64,000 nt of DNA from assembly GCF_905475395.1 (NCBI RefSeq), contig NC_058337.1:8110983-8174982 (forward strand), written 5' to 3'. Positions 48,901 through 54,900 of the stretch are shown piece after piece; the first letter of the stretch is position 1; every line of letters begins with the position of its first letter. Made by a program: the position numbers and the translations under genes. The notes under the pieces were generated by a model, which had not been told where the DNA came from, searched no databases, and was given only the letters and a program-made list of their open reading frames with translations. This DNA is from Chrysoperla carnea. Lineage: Eukaryota; Arthropoda; Insecta; Neuroptera; Chrysopidae.

Positions 48901-51900
48901 AGAGCATGACGTGTACATTACAAAACTGTTATCCAACGCAAGGAAATGTGGAGGGAGGGGTGCAAGTGGGGATGTTGCCCAGCAAAGCGGGTATATTTTA
49001 CGCCACGCAAAGCGGGCGGGTAACAGCTAGTTGACGAATATTTGTCATAATAAAGTTGCTATTTACGTTTAATAGGCATGTATGGTTAAATGCTGGATTA
49101 CTTAGAGTTCATTGTAATTTCGAGCTAAAGTATTATAACAAAATTTTGTACATAACAGAATAAAATAAGCAACACAAAACTTCGATATAGAAACGACATT
49201 AATTAGTCACACACTTGTAGGACCATATATCATGTACATTAATACTATTTCCATTACATTCTGTATATTATCTATAAGTAAAAGTTAAAATTAATTAATA
49301 GGGCTTGTCTTCGCTGCTGTGATCCTACTAAAGTATAATTAATATCATATTGTAAAAAAAAAGTTACCTTTCAAGTATAAAATAAATAAATTTTAGATTA
49401 AGAAAAGGAAGCTGTGTACAAAATCATAAAATCTTTTAAAAAAAAGAACACATTCAAAAGTAAAGTAGAATCAGTAATCTTTAATCACATTATCTTTTTG
49501 TTAATACACTTTCTTTCACTTTTACTTTATTATTTTTAATTTTTTTTTGTAATTATTAAAAATATAATAAACTATTATAATGAGTCAGAGGAAAATTTTT
49601 TTTATATTTTTAAAATGAAAAGCTTTGCTTTTCAAATGGTATACGAGAAACTATACAGAGTGTCATTTTCAAATGAACCAGGCATTTTTCTTACAATACT
49701 AATACGGTAAAATAGTTACTACGCCTTCATGTGTACTTATCCTTGTTTGTAGAGAGCCTTCTTGGAACTATGTTCCTTATCGCACGTTATAACTTGTTTG
49801 CTGGTTGGGAGGTCAAACCAAAAAATGTGCTACATTTTAAAACGACCCCAAAATCCGACGATTCTGGTTACCTAGGAAACTAAAACTTTTTTAATCGATT
49901 CAGCTTGCCATTAATTTTGAAAATAATTTACTTTTCTTCGCTGAACGGTGAGTACATTGGCTATGGAAGATACTGTATAATAAACTTTTGTGTAAATATA
50001 TTGCATCATTTTTGTTATGAATTAATTAATTCCAAATTATACTTTCAACAACAATAACAGTGTTTGACTCATTACAATAAATGAATGCCTTTTAAAAAAC
50101 AAGTTAAAAAGATTCATATCAAACATAATAACTTTTGATTAACTTACAATTAAGTTTTGATTAGACAATTTATATGCTGATCAATAAATTCTTTTTATTA
50201 GATATTGTGATTTAGATATCCATATTTGGTTGTTCACAATTTGTAGTAACAATAAACAAAAACACTATTTAATATAATATTTTATAGTGTAGGATATGGC
50301 GCGTTAAAAAATCTATGAACCCTAACTTTCTGCCACGTGGTAAATAAGCTCCTGAGTCGATATGGAGTATTTTCTTTCATAGGACATATATGTATGGGTG
50401 GCGCTTTGTAAATAAAATAGTAAAACTTGCAAGAAAATTCTGCTCCTTACCTTAATAAGCTCTCTAATGATTGCACAAACGTTACACACTGCTGGCAGAC
50501 ATTTCCCCCTTTTTCCTCCTCCCAAACGCCCGAAAAGATGTAATATGATTTGATGCATAGTATTCGGGAAAAGAAGAGGGGTTATGTCTGTTAGAATTAT
50601 TTAACATTTGTGCGGTCCTTAGGGAACTTACTTGACAAGAAGCAAAAACTTTTTTCATTTTTTATTTTATTTTCACTCTCTCCTCTCAATCTCGAAAATA
50701 GCCGATCTGCCCCATATATGTGCTATAAGAGAGTTAGGACTCATGGATTTTTTGACGCACCATGTTCTAGAATATTATTGTTTTAATAATAATTCAGAAC
50801 TTGTAAGTAACAACAAATATTTTGGTGCATTTTTATCAATAATTACAGTCAAACCTGAGTAAGAGAGAATTGGGTAAGCGAGAAAACTCTATAAGTGAGA
50901 ATATTTCTCAGGTCCCGGACTTTGACCAAAACCCTCTCTCTCTCAAAAACCCCTACGAGTGAAAAAAAACCTGTAAGTGACGGTCGTTTTTCCTGCCCTG
51001 AATTATGCTTTACAATGTTTATAACTAAATATTTTGAATTGACCTCTCTAAGTGAGAGAGATCTCTCCTGTACCTCTATAAGCTAGAAACGAATTGGTGA
51101 GGAACTTCTATAAGCGAAGAAAATTCACGGTCCCTTCAACTCTCTCTTAACCAGATTGCGACATTATCAAACTTTCTTGAATTGATAATATGTTAGATGA
51201 ATAAGTATTTAAAATCATAATAATATAGAAAATGAAATTAGATTAGATTTTAGTTTTTTTTTTTTAAATTAAAAATTAATTGATAACTTTCCTTTGTTCT
51301 TATTAATCGTATGAATCGATCTGAAATAATAAATGAAATATCTATCTATCAATCTACCACCTTAGGTCATCAAAAATACAATACCTGAAATTACAGTGTT
51401 ATTTTTGTTTTCTTAGTGAGGGGATTTAATCAATATTCTATTAATAATTTTATTTAGAAATAAAAAACAGTTGTATGAATTTGTTATCCCGAATACTCGT
51501 TTTTTGAACTCAAAGACTCTTATTGAGGACTATCCAATATTATTTTTACTATATATTTATTTACAATTGTACAAGTGAAATTTACAAAATTAAAAAAACC
51601 CAAGCCAAAGTTTCTGGTACGGAACCATAACTCGCACTTGAAACATATCTTAGAACACTCTCCATTAAATTACCTTTTTCCTTAAACCGCTTTTCCAAAC
51701 TCTGCCGTTTTATTGAGCCATTATGACAATAATATTGTATTTTCCAGTAAATTTGGATCTAGTACAATAATATAGGTTCAATTCAAATTACTTATTTTTT
51801 GTTTAATTAAGAAATTTATTTAGCTATAAGCTTAACTAGCCTTATGGATTAATTTATTTTATGATATTATTAGTCCCCTCACGGGTAAATAATCATGCTG

Positions 51901-54900
51901 ACAAAAAAATTTTTCAAATAAAAGCTGTTTATTTTTTTACAGGGATCATTTTTTTACTATTAAACTTTTGTTGTATCTCTTACAGTTTACAAGATGAATC
52001 CTATGGACCCAAAACCACCGCACAAATTCTAACTAGCATTTTGAAAAACAATATTTGCTCCTAAATTTTTTCAAAAATGTAAGGAATAGGTGCATGAGAA
52101 AAAACAGTTTATAATAAAATAGGCAAACAAGCCTTAGACTACTATAAAACCATGAACAAATCTTCCTAATCAGAGTTATATTTCGCGTAGAAAGCGATAC
52201 ATTTAGAGAATGAAAATTTAGTTATACTTACACAGCAGACCCTCGCAACAAATTTATATTATAATCAAATGAGCTTGAACGTCCACCATTTAATAAAAGT
52301 GCGCATCCACTTCCAGAAACAGGTGCCGAGATAAATGGTGTATATTGTAATCCATTCACATTACTGCCTGATATTGATATCAGCGCTATTGTAAGCGCCC
52401 CCCTGTAACAAAAAAAAAAGTATTATAAGAATGAGTATACAAAAAAGTTTGGTGGTGCTACCATCTCTAAAACTCAATTTACTGAATTTTATGAAGGATT
52501 CAAAATATAATTCTTGAACTAAATAATAATTTATATTACTTTATTATCTTCTTTTTTTTTCATGTTTAAAAAAAATTCTGTAGTATTTTTAGTGATTTTA
52601 TTTTATAATTTTTCAATTTCCCTAAGTAAAGGATGCCAAATTAACGCAAGTAGTGATTTGAAGTAAGTGGTAAAAATTTTTTGATTCATAAAGTATACAG
52701 TAAATAGTATAGTCATCTGGTAGTTTTACCTGGAAAGTTTTTCGGGAGTTTTGAAAATGGGTGATTTTATGGATTGTGATTTGCTCTTTTCGAATTTGCA
52801 GTCTTTTGACAATATCTCCTTGTCGAGTAATTTTACGAGGAAAATATATAGATACGTACAAAATTAAACCTCAACAAATTTTCTACAATTGATGTCGTTA
52901 CAAATTTTTTCGTAAAATCAATAGTTTTGGCGTACGAGCTCAGCAAAGTGATTAGATTAAGTGAAAGATTATATATTTTGATTTTGAGTATTTAACGTTA
53001 AATAACTAAAAAAAAAAATGACGTTTTTTGAAAAAGTTTATCATAAACTTTTAAAATTAGTAGAAAAAAACTTGAAAATGATAAAAGTTTCAAGTCCATT
53101 GCACTGAAATAAACGGAGTTATAATGAAAAGAAAGTTTTTCGAACCTTTTTTTTATATTTTGTTTTAATCAGCACTAAAAACACTGATAAATTTACCACG
53201 CGAACTAAAATTAATGCTTCCGGCTTTCCAATTTACTTTATTTAGCTACTGGCGAGATGCTAAAAAGGTTTTAACAGTTTCGGATACAGAGTTTTCGAAG
53301 TATTGCAATTTAAATGCAAAACAAAAAATTTAAAAAAAAAACGAAAAAATTGTCTTTATCGTTAAATAACTCGAAAAATAATAAAGTTAAAAAAAAGTTT
53401 AGAAGGAAGGAGTTTTTTTTTCCGCAGAATATTTTACCTCCCAAATACTTTTTTTTTTAACTTATTTTTTTTTTTTTTTTATTTAAATTCCAATATTTCA
53501 AAAAATATATATCCGAAACTGCTAGAACTTTTTGAGCATGTTGTCAGTATCTAATTAAAGTAAATTGGAAAGTGATAAGCATTAATTTTGGTTATCGTGG
53601 TAAATTCATCAGTTTTTGTGTTGAATAAAACATAAAAAAATGGTAGGAGAAACTTTCTTGTCATTATAACTCTATTAATTTTCGTGCAAATTTTCATTTT
53701 CAAGGTTTTTTTGTATAAGCGTAATTGTAAGGCATAAGTTGTAGGAATTTATTTGAGGTTTAAATTTGTACGCATATATTTTCCTCGTAAAGTGATTCGA
53801 ATAGGAAATATTGTCAAAAAACAGTCTTTCGTTGCCATTTTTTCGATATAGTGGCACGAGCGGCAAAGATACAAGGTAGCAAAAAGTGGAAAGTCGAAAA
53901 GAGCACCTCAAAATCTATAAAATCACTCATTTTCAAAACTCCCGGAAAACTTTCCAGGTAGCCCCTTTTTTTGAACCGAATGATTAGATTATTTTTAGTG
54001 TTATGTATGAAATAGCATGTCAAGTAAAACTTTTTATTAAAAATTTCGCTTGCACATTTTACATAAATGTGTTTAAATTTGCAATCAGACATCAAAAAAC
54101 CTCAAGTAAAAATTTCATATTGTTTAATCTCATGGCTGTTGGGGGCACAATTTTGGTCTTTAAACATTTGATAATCTTATGATTCATTCTGATGAAGTTA
54201 AATACTTATCGACTTAATTTGTAATTAATTATTATTTAATTTTTGTTATTTAATTATTCTTACATTACCTCTGTTTTGACATCGTCAACGCTACACAAAA
54301 TGCTTAAAATTATAAAATCGGGTGTAATTTTTGGACATCTTTGTACGTATTACTACAAAGACAAAATCAGGAACATCGGTTCCGTAGTTTCTGAGTAAAT
54401 GTTTCCTAAACTTTTAAAAAATATTGTAGCAAGACAACTTTTTTCATACGCCAAATGTTTAATAAAAATTTTAATGGAAAAAAAGTATTCATAAGGCAGA
54501 TGTATGTTGAAATCAAAAATGTTCATTAATTTAGTATTTTTAATTTAGTAAAAGAGAATACCTACCGATTGTACTAATACTTTTAAATAAATAAAACAAG
54601 TTGTTTTTTTATTAAACTCTTATATTTTAATTTAATTAATTATTTACCAATAAATAAACAATATTTTTTTAAATAATTTATACAAATATGTTATGCGTGT
54701 GTAATACTATAAATATCTACTATAAAAATAAACCATTTATTCTAAATATTTTTATTACATACATACATACAAATAATTTTTATGTACAGTGTCTTTCACG
54801 CAGCATAAATATTTGCAGGGTCGAAGCTAGAGTCTGGTAACAAGTTCTCGACCCGAAGAAGTACATTTCAAGAATTTAATAATTTTTAATTTTGTATATT

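Noticed and set aside
54267..54290. ATGTCAAAACAGAG followed by GTAATG as peroxidase first exon
   Set aside because: Its splice phase puts the exon at 52403 into a frame with an early stop.
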